64,000 bases of DNA from Deltaproteobacteria bacterium (GCA_020635195.1 JACKAG010000009.1:1-64000); one strand, 5' to 3'; counted from the stretch's first letter, positions 25,404-34,750 are shown. Notes: generated by a model not told the origin, from the sequence alone. Numbers and translations are program-made.

Positions 25404-25955
25404 TTAAAGTGCAGTGCCTCCGATGGATCTGGCTTCCTTAATCACTCTCAATATTCCATCCCCTCCCTCTTTCAAAACAGAAATGGGAGTTTTGTTATCC
25501 AGTACCGCATCAGGAGTGGAAAGCCATTTAGCTTTTGCAAGATCTGATATTTTCAATTCCTGCAAAACATCAGGCAAACCCTCAATAACCCCATCAGGAC
25601 CTTCCGCATCAAACTGCCACCTGGGAAAGAAAAATTTTCCATTATCCTTAATTGCAAGCAAAGACTTTGATTTAATCCTGTCGTGAGGTGTTTGTCTGCT
25701 TACACCTAGCAACCCTGTCACTTCACTCGCCTTCAGACAATCCCTGATAAGATCAAAGCGAAGCTTAAACATCCGTTCAAGATTCTGCATTTCAAGATCA
25801 GCCATTTCCGGATCAGACGTATCCAGAATAACCAGGGCACCAGACAGTAACTTTTTCAGAAGCTGTTGCTGGCTCTTCCCGATCTTTCTCTTATGGTAGA
25901 ATGCACTAAAGTCTTCCTTTTGAAGAAAGGATAACACACCTGTATTATTAGCCAT
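25404..25955 (-). CDS. Xre/MbcA/ParS-type antitoxin
   Basis: 183 residues from ATG 25955 (AGGGAG six bases upstream); a TTG at 25970 is unlikely. A helical N-terminus is followed by an HTH-like segment (SEVTGLLGVSRQTPHDRIKS), the typical FFFPRWQFD strand, and a C-terminal toxin-binding region (LPDVLQELK, AKWLSTPDAVLDNKTPISVL, then GILRVIKEA), which matches the DUF2384-type antitoxins paired with RES toxins. It should neutralise the RES protein and repress the operon promoter upstream of 25955. An AT-rich 200-bp region follows before the next gene. Confidence 0.82.
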   Translation of the reverse strand: MANNTGVLSFLQKEDFSAFYHKRKIGKSQQQLLKKLLSGALVILDTSDPEMADLEMQNLERMFKLRFDLIRDCLKASEVTGLLGVSRQTPHDRIKSKSLLAIKDNGKFFFPRWQFDAEGPDGVIEGLPDVLQELKISDLAKAKWLSTPDAVLDNKTPISVLKEGGDGILRVIKEARSIGGTAL

Positions 25956-26239
25956 ATAACTCCCTTCCAATCAAAGTCTACTATAACTGGCAGGTTCGAC
26001 ATGTATTATCGGACTTTTTGTAAGAGATTTAAAGCTACATTGGTATGATATTTATGATATTAAGTGTAAGTCTTTAATTTGATGTAAGACTTTCTCAGAA
26101 GACCTGTTCATATTTCTAAAATTTGTTATGATGATGCCTCCCCTTACTGATTTCGATGCCCTACCCATCTTTAGCCCTTCAAGTTTCGTTTCACCCGATC
26201 CGATCAGATCCTGTCTCTATCTGTACGATGGATCATGCT

Positions 26240-27427
26240 ATGACTGGATTGCACAGGCATAAAAATCAGGATGCCGGTCTGTTGCGGGATACAGGAAAAA
26301 TCTGTACTCTGCTGTTTTATGTTTTATATGTGTCATCTTGCGTATCTGCAAAATTTAGTACAGGTGGATCTGGTCCGGTAGATTCTGGAGAACAAGCCCT
26401 GATTTATCAGATTAATTGTCAGATGGAAGCGGAAGAACTCCGGCCTGAAATTATTCTGCCAAAAGACGCTTCCCGTTATGCTTATCGTCTCAGCCCTTCC
26501 TGCTCCGTGCAGATCGAAGAAGACAGAAAACATGCTCAGGAAAAACAGATCAATATCGTCATTGTTCTGGATCGAAGTGGTAGCATGGGTCCTGTGATCA
26601 GGACTGTTAAAGAGAATATTATCCAGCTGGCATCTGTCCTTGAGCAGAATGGATGGGATGCGCAGTTTGCAGCTGTTGGCTTCAGAGACTATGTGAATGA
26701 CTTTATCATTACGTCTTTTTCTTCAGCACGAATTCTGCGACAGCAACTGGAAACATGGTCTGCACAGGGAGGTGGTGAACCACAGGAAGCTGGTCTCAGT
26801 GCGATCAGAACGGCAGCGGACCTGCTGGAGGCGTCTCTCAGGAGAGATCCTCAGAGAGAGGCGGCCGTGAATGCTATTTTGTACCTGTCTGATTCTGTCG
26901 CATATGATCACGGTGAGCCTTCTGATTTTTCCGTAGATGATCTGAGTCTTCAGGCTCGCGAATGGAAAGAGATCTTGCCTGATTTCAGAATGTATTATTC
27001 AGTGCCGGAAGGACTCCCTGAGGAGAACGAAATGGGGGCTCCTGCTCCTGATGTTCAGATGGCCGAATTGCTCCGGAAGGCTGACCTGAAGGGTCGTGCT
27101 TTTGCATTTCCTCCGACAGCAGCGATTCTGGATGCTTTTGCACGGGAATGGACAAATACTCGTAGCAGCAGCCTTCTTGTCTGCCTTGCAGATACCGCTG
27201 TCATGGAAACAGCCATCCCGACAGCTATTCCTGAGCACCATAGCAGAGATAATATTATTGATTTGCTGACAAACGGAGAAGCTCTTGTGTTCCGGACATC
27301 ACCCGATCCATCAGCCAGAGATTATAATCTGACGATCCGACGCTGCTGCCGGGATATGTCTGAGGAGAGTGAAGCCTGTCAGGCCATCCGTTCTAAAACA
27401 TTCAGGCTGCATTTTGGGTCTAAGTGA
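26240..27427 (+). CDS. Exported von Willebrand factor A domain protein, probable lipoprotein
   Basis: 395 residues from ATG 26240 (GGAT upstream); other in-frame starts at 26156 and 26228 are possible and no ribosome site is strong. A hydrophobic segment with lipobox-like YVSSC (TLLFYVLYVSSC) suggests a lipoprotein. Around residues 105-310 lies a vWA domain: INIVIVLDRSGSM gives the DxSxS MIDAS metal site, then VGFRDYVNDF and GGGEPQEAGLSAI with the MIDAS Gly/Glu/Pro region, and AILYLSDS with a later Asp. Such domains bind protein ligands through a divalent metal. The C-terminal 80 residues hold several Cys pairs (RRCCRD, EACQAI). The partner is unknown. Confidence 0.75.
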   Translation: MTGLHRHKNQDAGLLRDTGKICTLLFYVLYVSSCVSAKFSTGGSGPVDSGEQALIYQINCQMEAEELRPEIILPKDASRYAYRLSPSCSVQIEEDRKHAQEKQINIVIVLDRSGSMGPVIRTVKENIIQLASVLEQNGWDAQFAAVGFRDYVNDFIITSFSSARILRQQLETWSAQGGGEPQEAGLSAIRTAADLLEASLRRDPQREAAVNAILYLSDSVAYDHGEPSDFSVDDLSLQAREWKEILPDFRMYYSVPEGLPEENEMGAPAPDVQMAELLRKADLKGRAFAFPPTAAILDAFAREWTNTRSSSLLVCLADTAVMETAIPTAIPEHHSRDNIIDLLTNGEALVFRTSPDPSARDYNLTIRRCCRDMSEESEACQAIRSKTFRLHFGSK

Positions 27428-27530
27428 CTACTGCGGATTTTTGGATTTTTTCTCTTGCCTTTTGATTCATAACATATTTTTCTGAGCCTGCGGATTTTCT
27501 TCTTTAATCAGTCAAACGGAACTCAGTCAT

Positions 27531-28445
27531 ATGCAGGAACAAAGTCCCGACCGGGAAGAACTCCCCATGTCCATATCGCTGATGGGGCATGAACCTTATT
27601 ACAGCGAATTTTCAATGGACGCTGAAATGGTTATGCAACAGCTGGGGATTAAGCGATCAAGATTACGGCAGATCTCCGGAAATGAACTCCGGGTTGGCCG
27701 CAAACGTGTGGAACATCACATCAGGCCATTTTATCGGCCAGATGATGTAGAATCCTACCTTTCTTGGACCAGAAGAACCGCAAGTCATCAGAAATCATCA
27801 GAAGCTCTCCGCTCAGCAGCAAAAGAACTGTCTGAAATGAAAGAAGATCTGATCCGGGGGGCCGCCAGGGAAAATGCGGATCATTTCCAGGATCTCAGGG
27901 ATCTTCTCGGGTATGGATTCAGAGGAGCAAGGGAGTCTGATGAAGCTCAGAGCTTCCTGCTACAAAAACTTTCCGCAGAACATGAGCGTCGTTTCCTCCG
28001 CGCAGAAGAACATCTGAAACAGCTACAGCATCAGCAAAATCTTTGTTATGAAGCTTCGGCAGCACAGATCAGAGCTTTATCAGGCTCTGTCGATGCTCTT
28101 GGGGAAATTCTGAGCGAGCAGTTGTCGAGAGTTTCTGCCCTGGTGCCTTTATGTGAACGACTTGCCGGTAAGATTGAAATGTCTTCCAGTGAAATCAGTT
28201 CATCTCTTATGAAGGAAATCCATAAAGAATTTAAAGAATTGACGAAGCACTGGGACAAGGCCCCGTCCCCTCATTTTCACTTCAGCAGAGCAAACAGGCC
28301 CGGGTCTGCGATACTGCAACGCAGATCTCAGACTGCTGCCGGCATCAGGAAGGCCAGCCCTCCACAAGAAGCTCCTGACTGCCACCGGAAACCTAGTATG
28401 GGCAATTCAGGGAAACCTCGATTATCGGAAAAAATCTCCGGATAA
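27531..28445 (+). CDS. HTH plus coiled-coil protein, probably DNA-binding
   Basis: 304 residues. The N-terminal domain (about residues 28-80) looks like a winged or MerR-like helix-turn-helix: DAEMVMQQLGIKRSRLRQIS, GNELRVGRKRVEHHIRPFYR, then PDDVESYLSW. It is followed by a long charged helical region (80-240, with heptad patterns such as AEEHLKQLQHQQNLCYEA and LSEQLSRVSALVPLCERLAG) consistent with a coiled coil, and a basic disordered tail. The layout recalls chromosome- or plasmid-partition accessory proteins, but no family is recognised. It follows the vWA gene by 100 bp. Confidence 0.5.
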   Translation: MQEQSPDREELPMSISLMGHEPYYSEFSMDAEMVMQQLGIKRSRLRQISGNELRVGRKRVEHHIRPFYRPDDVESYLSWTRRTASHQKSSEALRSAAKELSEMKEDLIRGAARENADHFQDLRDLLGYGFRGARESDEAQSFLLQKLSAEHERRFLRAEEHLKQLQHQQNLCYEASAAQIRALSGSVDALGEILSEQLSRVSALVPLCERLAGKIEMSSSEISSSLMKEIHKEFKELTKHWDKAPSPHFHFSRANRPGSAILQRRSQTAAGIRKASPPQEAPDCHRKPSMGNSGKPRLSEKISG

Positions 28446-28507
28446 ACTTCAGCCTCTCATCCTCCGATCCGAAAGCTGTGCGTTATAAGAACCCGGGAGA
28501 TCAGAAT

Positions 28508-28813
28508 ATGCATCGCTGGCTTCTTTTTCTGATAATGACTGTCGTGATGATGTCTTACACCCGCCTCAGCTTCGGACTGACTGCAAACAGAGTCAGCTTT
28601 GAATTTCATCAGAATTTTTATCGTGTGGTCATACAATATACTCTGCCAGAGCTTAAAGAATTCCGGGAAGCTGTTGCAGAATTCCGGAGCTTTAAAAGAG
28701 CAAACGATTTTTACTGGAAAATTTTGCGGGGAGCGGATTTCTATCTGGGGGAGCCTGGGCTGATCCGTTTTGTGCCAGACAACAAGACCAAAACAAAGCC
28801 GCAGCCATGGTAG
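28508..28813 (+). CDS. Small exported protein of unknown function
   Basis: 101 residues from ATG 28508, with GGGAG nine bases upstream. The signal peptide is MHRWLLFLIMTVVMMSY followed by RLSFG; the mature part is short and has aromatic-rich strands (FEFHQNFYRVVIQY, NDFYWKILRGADFYLG). No domain recognised. Convergent with rpoZ. Confidence 0.5.
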   Translation: MHRWLLFLIMTVVMMSYTRLSFGLTANRVSFEFHQNFYRVVIQYTLPELKEFREAVAEFRSFKRANDFYWKILRGADFYLGEPGLIRFVPDNKTKTKPQPW

Positions 28814-28844
28814 GCTGCTGATTTTGCAGGAGATCTCTGGATTA

Positions 28845-29114
28845 TTATCCCTCTGCAACCTGTACAATAGGTTGATCCAGCAATGCAATGGGTTCATCCA
28901 GCAGGCTTTCCTTCAGAAACGCTTCCGGATCGCCCTTCATAATGATCTTACCACTGGAGATCTCTCTCAGAGCCGTAACAGCTGCTTTATTTGAGCTTTT
29001 AACCAAAGGCTTGGCACTTCCCATGAGCTGCCGTGTCCTGTTGGCCGCAACCTTCGTCAGAGCAAAACGGCTGGGGATTTTTTTCAAACAGTCTTCAATC
29101 GATACGCGAGCCAT
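28845..29114 (-). CDS. rpoZ: RNA polymerase omega subunit
   Basis: 89 residues, the usual omega length. MARVSIEDCLKKIPSRFALT matches the omega N-terminus (MARVTVEDCLxxxxNRFxL), followed by KVAANRTRQLMGSAKPLV and NKAAVTALREISSGKI, where the family has NDKPTVVALREIAxGxV. Omega helps assembly and stability of RNA polymerase. GAGGAC lies seven bases before ATG 29114. In many bacteria rpoZ lies next to gmk and spoT; neither is here. Confidence 0.88.
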   Translation of the reverse strand: MARVSIEDCLKKIPSRFALTKVAANRTRQLMGSAKPLVKSSNKAAVTALREISSGKIIMKGDPEAFLKESLLDEPIALLDQPIVQVAEG

Positions 29115-29255
29115 AATGAGTCCTCACAGCAGAATCTTGAATCACGGGAGAAAATTCTATCATCTGATGGCAATATATTGCAAGCCTGTTCTGTCATTTT
29201 GTGTTTACGACCACGGATTTGCGGTCAGGCGTTGTGATACAGATGATGGGATACG

Positions 29256-30656
29256 TCATTTTTCTTCTGATTTACTTTTCTCAGAAGACTCCGGAGCGTT
29301 TCCCTGCCGGAAAGTAGAGGAAGAGAGCCTTCTGGCAGAAGAGGTCCATAAACCAAGATCTTTATATGACTGAAGGATATTTTCGTTGTAACGGTTCTCG
29401 ATAAAAATCTGGATAGCCACATTATGAAGACCTTCGTTAAAAGAGGTCAGGTCCATAGCCATCGCCAGGTTGACCAGGCCACTTCCAGGCAGTCTGTCTT
29501 CTTCATCTGAAGCCTGAGCAAGCTCTGCTGCCGGGATATTTCTTCTGTAGAAAAGAGGTATGTTCCCTGTATTTAGCATTTGAACGGAGGGCTCCATTTC
29601 TACATAAATCATATAATCTCTGGAGATTGCGCTAAACCAGTACTTGCTTTCATACTTCTTTTCTTTTTTCAGAAAATCCGTGATTTTTTTCTCCTGATAC
29701 TCCGGCATGTTCGTGTCAATTTTCAGGGTCCATGGATTATCCTTAAAAGCAAAACCATAGTAAAAGAGACTACCTCGGTTCAGAATTTTCTGACCATCCA
29801 GTGGGTTATCAATAAGCGCTGGCAAAACAACAGAATTTGGAAAAAATGAAACTTCTGTATACATACCCAGATCAAAGTTTAATTTCAGTATATTGTAGTT
29901 AAAATTGACACGGGCAATACAACGAATCGGACCTCTTTTATAAGCTTCCAGCTCACTGGCAATATCCTGTTGATTGACATCAAGCGTCAGAAAATATTTC
30001 AGATCTGCCCGCATAAACAGAGTTGAAGAGTCGATCAGAGGGTAAGGCTGGTGATTCATTTTATAGAGATCAATTCCGCGAACAACCAGATAGTTATTAT
30101 GGTCAAAACGATATCTGTATCGTGATGTCACAATCTCTGCCTGCTTTGATAAAAACTGAATGTATCGTGTCTCGTCCAGGGGTGGTGGTTTGCTGAAATA
30201 AGCTCCGATATAAATGGCTCCCTGAGGGACAGCTTCTTTATCTTTAAAAATGACCTCATAAAGGACAGAGGGTTCCTGAAATGGCCATTTTGTTGGTGTT
30301 TTTATAATCCCGATATCATTGCCCATAATTGTCAGTTCATCACGAAAATCAAAAATACCATTGCTGAGTTTTGTGTTGGGATACGCGCCTTCGTCCAGAA
30401 TATAATCACCGTAACGGTCCTTTTCATCAATCTGAAAGGGTATTGCTTTTGCCGTGCCATCAGGAAGCGTCCGGAAAACCCGGTACATGGCCAGAGGGTG
30501 GTACTGTACTGGACGAATCAGCTGAGCAGTCAAAATGACCGGAGCGGAATGGATACCTCCCCAGGCAGAAGAAGAGAAAAAACTTATGAAAATGACATAA
30601 AACAGACAAAGAACAGAACGGACTGCTATGCTTATCTGATATCCTGCCTTCTGCAT
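29256..30656 (-). CDS. Large secreted protein of unknown function
   Basis: 466 residues. A signal peptide (VLCLFYVIFISFFSSSAWG) ends near residue 33, with mature start at or near GIHSAPV. The mature part is rich in beta-strand pattern and aromatic residues with few Cys: VFRTLPDGTAKAIPFQIDEK, GDYILDEGAY, GIFDFRDELTIMGNDIG, SLFYYGFAFKDNPWTLKID. No catalytic motif or known fold recognised; a periplasmic or outer-membrane-associated beta-sandwich is likely. The tail is charged (SSEKSKSEEK). It lies downstream of the htpG terminator, so has its own promoter. Confidence 0.6.
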   Translation of the reverse strand: MQKAGYQISIAVRSVLCLFYVIFISFFSSSAWGGIHSAPVILTAQLIRPVQYHPLAMYRVFRTLPDGTAKAIPFQIDEKDRYGDYILDEGAYPNTKLSNGIFDFRDELTIMGNDIGIIKTPTKWPFQEPSVLYEVIFKDKEAVPQGAIYIGAYFSKPPPLDETRYIQFLSKQAEIVTSRYRYRFDHNNYLVVRGIDLYKMNHQPYPLIDSSTLFMRADLKYFLTLDVNQQDIASELEAYKRGPIRCIARVNFNYNILKLNFDLGMYTEVSFFPNSVVLPALIDNPLDGQKILNRGSLFYYGFAFKDNPWTLKIDTNMPEYQEKKITDFLKKEKKYESKYWFSAISRDYMIYVEMEPSVQMLNTGNIPLFYRRNIPAAELAQASDEEDRLPGSGLVNLAMAMDLTSFNEGLHNVAIQIFIENRYNENILQSYKDLGLWTSSARRLSSSTFRQGNAPESSEKSKSEEK

Positions 30657-30783
30657 ACATCCTGATTCTGCTCTGTCCCCAGAGCCCGCTGAATTTTTGT
30701 GATAAGTCTCTTTCAGGTATCGGCAGAGAAATTCCGGACTTCAGTTCTCCATATTTCTGAGTTTTAAAAGAAAGGGAAGCAGA

Positions 30784-30828
30784 CAAAAAAAAGAAGGGTC
30801 ATGCGCAAAAAGCCATGCGGCACGACCC
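30784..30828 (-). terminator. Rho-independent terminator of htpG
   Basis: On the minus strand GGGTC-x-TGC pairs with GCA-x-GACCC across a loop, followed by TTCTTTTTTTTG. It lies 24 bp after the htpG stop, in the correct orientation. Confidence 0.75.
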
Positions 30829-30852
30829 TGGAGTGATTCTGGCTATATATAC

Positions 30853-32778
30853 TTAGCCTTGTAACATCAGTTCTGAAATCTGACGGCTGAACCTTGCAGG
30901 ATTTTCAGGAGGAGATCCTTCATTCAGAAGGGCCTGGTTGTAGAGGATCTCAGCCCAGTCTGCTTTCCTTTTGTCTTCAAATTCCAGCATCTTGGCGAAA
31001 ACCGGATGTTCCGGATTGATCTCAAGAATCCTCTTGCTTTTTGGTGCGCTATGGCCCATTGATTCCATCAAGCGCTCCATGTGAGCAGATGGGTCATGCT
31101 TTCCGGAGATCAGACAAGCTGGAGAATCAACCAGACGATCAGAAAGGCGTACCTCACGGATATTTTCTGACAATGCCTTCTGAATAGCCTCAGTGACAGA
31201 CTTCAGTCTTTCTGCATGATTTTTCTTTTCTTCTTCTTTTTGCTTTTTCTCTTCTTCTGTATCGAGTTCGAGGTCGTCCCGGGTAATCGATACCATTTTT
31301 TTGTCATTGTAATCATGGACAGAAGACATCACCCATTCATCAACAGGGTCTGTCATGTAGATGACTTCATAATTCTTTTGCTTCAGTTTTTCAAGATGTG
31401 GACTTGATTCAAGATTTTTGACTGAATCACCTGTGACATAATAAATGTCTTTCTGGCCAGAAGGCATTCTCTCAACATATTCTTTCAGAGTTGTGAGCTT
31501 GTCTGAGTGGCTGGAATGAAACAGGCACAGATCCTGTAACTTTTCCTTATTAGAATAATCGGATGCCAGGCCTTCTTTCAAAGTTGATCCGAAATTCTTC
31601 CAGACATTTTCGTAGTCTTCTCTCTTATCTTTCAGCATACCTTCCAGATGGCGCAGTGCTTTGGAAACAATCGCCTTTCTGATTGCAAGGATCTGCTTAT
31701 CCTGCTGAATCATTTCTCGTGAGACATTCAGAGGAAGATCGCTGGAGTCCACGACTCCTTTCAGAAATCTCAGGTACTGTGGAAGCAGTTGCTCACAGTT
31801 GTCCAGGATAAAAACTCTTCTGACATAAAGGCTTAAGCCATATTTCATATCCCTTTGGTTATAGTCAAAGGGCAGAGTTTTTGGGATATACATAATGGAA
31901 GAAAACTCCTGGGTTCCTTCCGCTTTGAAGTGAATATGATCCTGAGGTTCATTCCAGTCACTGGTGACATGTTTATAAAATTCTTTATATTCTTCTTCGC
32001 TGATATCTTTCGGACTTTTCAGCCACAATGCTTTCTGGCTGTTGAGGACTTCATCCTCCCGGCTGACCTTTGTTTTTCCTTCAAGAGCTTTTCCTTCACT
32101 GTCCAGCTCTGGCTCATGTTTTTCCATCTCCATCCGGACAGGGTACTCAATAAAATCAGAATATTTTTTGATAAGTGACTTTAATGTCCACTGATCGCAG
32201 AAGTTCTGAGCAATCCCATTTTCTTCTTTATCGGCAGCTTCTTCCCGCAAAAACAGAGTGACCGATGTTCCATGGCCTTCTTTTCGGGAGGCTTTTTCAA
32301 TAGTGTAAGAACCATCTCCGGTTGATTCCCAGATAATTCCCTCATCGCTACCAGCTTTTTGCGTGTGTAGTCTGACTTTATGGGCAACCATAAATGAAGA
32401 ATAAAATCCGACTCCGAACTGTCCAATCAGCTCGGGACTATCCTTCATTTCACTGATTTTTTTGGCAAAGTTCTTAGAACCAGAATAAGCAATCGTTCCG
32501 ATATTCTGAACGACTTCATCATAGCTCATTCCGATACCATTATCGCTGATCGTCAGGCTTTTATTTTCTTTATCTGCAGTCAGGCGAATATGCTTCTCTG
32601 TCGGATCTGTTTTGAAATCTTTATTAACGATTTCTTCGTACCTGATTTTATCCAGGGCATCAGATGCATTAGAGACTAGTTCTCTGAGGAAAATTTCACG
32701 ATTAGAGTAGAGTGAGTGGATCATGAGGTTCAGGATTTCCTGAACCTCCGTCTGAAATTGGCGGGTTTCTGTTGACAT
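30853..32778 (-). CDS. htpG: Chaperone HtpG (Hsp90)
   Basis: 641 residues, standard HtpG length (about 620-640). N-terminal GHKL ATPase: LRELVSNASDALDKIRY (Glu and Asn for ATP and Mg), SDNGIGMSYDEV, GQFGVGFYSSFMVA and EGHGTSVTLFL. Middle domain has SLYVRRVFI and KGVVDSSDLPLNVSREMIQ with the catalytic-loop Arg. C-terminal dimerisation domain is present. It refolds and remodels client proteins in the cytoplasm. GGAGG lies six bases before ATG 32778. It is a single-gene unit: terminator at 30784-30828, and a 490-bp gap upstream that should hold the promoter; I could not recognise a sigma-32 box. Confidence 0.97.
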   Translation of the reverse strand: MSTETRQFQTEVQEILNLMIHSLYSNREIFLRELVSNASDALDKIRYEEIVNKDFKTDPTEKHIRLTADKENKSLTISDNGIGMSYDEVVQNIGTIAYSGSKNFAKKISEMKDSPELIGQFGVGFYSSFMVAHKVRLHTQKAGSDEGIIWESTGDGSYTIEKASRKEGHGTSVTLFLREEAADKEENGIAQNFCDQWTLKSLIKKYSDFIEYPVRMEMEKHEPELDSEGKALEGKTKVSREDEVLNSQKALWLKSPKDISEEEYKEFYKHVTSDWNEPQDHIHFKAEGTQEFSSIMYIPKTLPFDYNQRDMKYGLSLYVRRVFILDNCEQLLPQYLRFLKGVVDSSDLPLNVSREMIQQDKQILAIRKAIVSKALRHLEGMLKDKREDYENVWKNFGSTLKEGLASDYSNKEKLQDLCLFHSSHSDKLTTLKEYVERMPSGQKDIYYVTGDSVKNLESSPHLEKLKQKNYEVIYMTDPVDEWVMSSVHDYNDKKMVSITRDDLELDTEEEKKQKEEEKKNHAERLKSVTEAIQKALSENIREVRLSDRLVDSPACLISGKHDPSAHMERLMESMGHSAPKSKRILEINPEHPVFAKMLEFEDKRKADWAEILYNQALLNEGSPPENPARFSRQISELMLQG

Positions 32779-33270
32779 CTACGTCCTCCGATCTCGGTTA
32801 TTTATGTTATCGATTTTAAGCAGATAATAACTGCCAGCCTCAGCTTATTCTGAGTGACAGCACCTTTTCCGGCGAAGACTGCCACGATACAAAGTTCAAT
32901 GTAAGGTCATTTTTCCAGAGAGCAAGGGCTTAAGGTCCTCAGGGGGAATAATTGCCTTGAACTTGAAAGAGACCCAATCTACTGAACTTCTATGTATAAA
33001 AACGATGGGAATATACAAAAAATAAATAAATATCTCAATAATTACCGCAATATCGCCTGGGAGTCCCGCCAAACATCCTCCGGGATTTTTCAGCATCCGG
33101 ACATAAAAAAATTATCAAGACTTTTCCAATTGCTGCATTCTCTGCCAAGAATAGCCGGAAAACTAATTTGTGAAAAACTTAACTTCCAGCTTCTTGTCCT
33201 TTAAAAACTAAGCACAACAATAGATCACGCCGATCCGATGCTTGCTTCAGAGAAGAAGCAGGAGGCCCTC
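32779..33270. other. Intergenic region between htpG and next gene
   Basis: About 490 bp between divergent genes. It holds the htpG promoter region on the minus side and the leader of the 33271 gene on the plus side. Short frames exist (for example 32992-33204) but have no start signal or coding pattern. I see no RNA gene, clear promoter or repeat here. Confidence 0.4.
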
Positions 33271-34059
33271 ATGAGTATTGTGACGACAGGAAATCCAAAA
33301 CCTGCCGCAATCAAAATACAAAAAATATATCCCGCTTCCTCAGGTCTTTCGTCAGATTCCGGAGCATATGATGCTGCCGGCCTTCCTGATATGAGCCTTG
33401 CGAGGGAACCCAGGCTCAGTCGTCTGAAAACTGATGCCACCATTGGAAGGCAGGAAGGCAGGAAAGCCAGAACCCTGACAGACAAGATGAAACAGGGGGT
33501 TCGCCTTGTCGGATCTTATCTCAGAGAACTGAAGCATTATCAGAAAGAGGCCGAAAAACCTGCTCTGAGAACTCATTCCAGAGCAGCGTATTCAGAGGAT
33601 GCTTTTCGTCTCAGGAATCAGATCAACAGAGCTTTTCAGTCCGGATTCCAGGATTACCTGACCTGGCAAGGGCATTATGGCTTTCATAATCTTGCGGACC
33701 CTGACAGCGAAATCGATCATACGGAAGATCACAGACCCGGAGATATCCGTATGGCTTTCAGTCCGATATCTATCCGTCTGGGGCCTTTGCTGGCTCAGGT
33801 TCAGGGAGAACTTGATGAGCTGGATCTTCACGATCAGCAGTCCTCCGGACAATCTGCGGAACATCTGGAATCACTGGAACAACTTCAGCACAACATCGCT
33901 TATCTGGTCGCTCAGACAGATCAGGAGATTACCCACATCGAAAACAATTATCAGAATCAGCTTTCCCGTTCCGCAGAGGCGTTCATCAGGTTCAGGGAGG
34001 CTGAATCCATTGCGTCCCGGGTTTCATCCATGGATACGTTCCGTTCATATCGGCCCTGA
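33271..34059 (+). CDS. Protein of unknown function with coiled-coil C-terminus
   Basis: 262 residues from ATG 33271, with AGGAGG five bases upstream (start 33238 is not supported). The first 100 residues are low-complexity and polar with many Ser/Arg (SSGLSSDSGAYDAAGLPDMS, IGRQEGRKARTLTDKMKQG). Residues 110-160 contain FRLRNQINRAFQSGFQDYLT; the last 80 are helical and Gln/Glu-rich (DELDLHDQQSSGQSAEHLES, then LEQLQHNIAYLVAQTDQEIT) with a coiled-coil pattern. No signal peptide. No domain recognised. Confidence 0.5.
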   Translation: MSIVTTGNPKPAAIKIQKIYPASSGLSSDSGAYDAAGLPDMSLAREPRLSRLKTDATIGRQEGRKARTLTDKMKQGVRLVGSYLRELKHYQKEAEKPALRTHSRAAYSEDAFRLRNQINRAFQSGFQDYLTWQGHYGFHNLADPDSEIDHTEDHRPGDIRMAFSPISIRLGPLLAQVQGELDELDLHDQQSSGQSAEHLESLEQLQHNIAYLVAQTDQEITHIENNYQNQLSRSAEAFIRFREAESIASRVSSMDTFRSYRP

Positions 34060-34273
34060 GAACCAGGACAGCTTATTGCATATAAACCGCCTCTTGCAGT
34101 TTTAAGTTCCGATAATTAATTTAATAAGAAAAAGAAAATACAGATTTTTTAATCATTTTTTCTAAAAAAATCAATTTATCCCCGTGTCAGCCTCTTTTGT
34201 TTTTATGCCTGTTTTTTCATCAGAAAAACCCCCGTGAGATGGGATCTTTGCTGTTTTTTTGTGCAATTCTTTA

Positions 34274-34362
34274 TTTCACCCACTGTAACGGCAGCAATTT
34301 TGTTGTTGTTGATTATATATTAGTCAACAACAACAAAATTGCTGCCGTTACAGTGGGTGAAA
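34274..34362. repeat. Perfect 39-bp inverted repeat with 11-nt loop
   Basis: Left arm 34274-34312 and right arm 34324-34362 are exact reverse complements over 39 bp; the loop is TTATATATTAG. The arms begin TTTCACCCACTG and contain GTAACGGCAGCAATTTTG and a GTTGTTGTT run. It sits in a 690-bp non-coding region (34060-34750) with AT-rich flanks and an imperfect T/A hairpin near 34143-34172. No gene can be supported there: the frame at 34197-34457 simply runs through the palindrome. It is far longer and more perfect than a terminator and lacks a poly-T tail. Candidates are a transposon or MITE remnant, a replication or recombination structure, or a double-stranded regulatory RNA. Confidence 0.9.
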
Positions 34363-34392
34363 CTGCGATTTTTGCGACTTTTCCTCGTTCTT

Positions 34393-34418
34393 GTTCATTA
34401 AACATTTGTTTAATGAAC
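34393..34418. repeat. Perfect 11-bp inverted repeat beside the long palindrome
   Basis: GTTCATTAAAC, loop ATTT, GTTTAATGAAC. It lies 30 bp after the 39-bp palindrome in the same gene-free region. No T tract follows, so it is not an obvious terminator; it may be an operator or part of the same element. Confidence 0.7.
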
Positions 34419-34750
34419 GTTCGACAGAAGACCAAAAAACACTTTAATTTCATTTAGTTATGATCAAAACAGGGGGTTTTCTGAACGTTTTCATCCATGA
34501 AATCAGCCGAAAAACTGTTACAAATGCAGCTAAATAAAAAACAGAGCAGAGGAAGAAGATATGTGCTTATTTTTTGAACATTTAAGCTAAGCGATACTCT
34601 CTTCCGGAAAAATCAGGCTGAAAAGAATGAAGGGCCATCAGGATAAGTATTTATTTGTCATGCGATAAATCAGCATATGAAATTAAAAACTCAGATAACA
34701 AGACCATTTATCCGATAGGGCTATGTGCAAACCCATCTGACAGGCATTTT

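Noticed and set aside
32992..33204. 70-codon frame between htpG and the 33271 gene
   Set aside because: No ribosome site, no domain and no coding-like residue pattern.
34197..34457. 86-codon frame across the long palindrome
   Set aside because: Its sequence is mostly the two palindrome arms translated; no ribosome site and no protein-like pattern.
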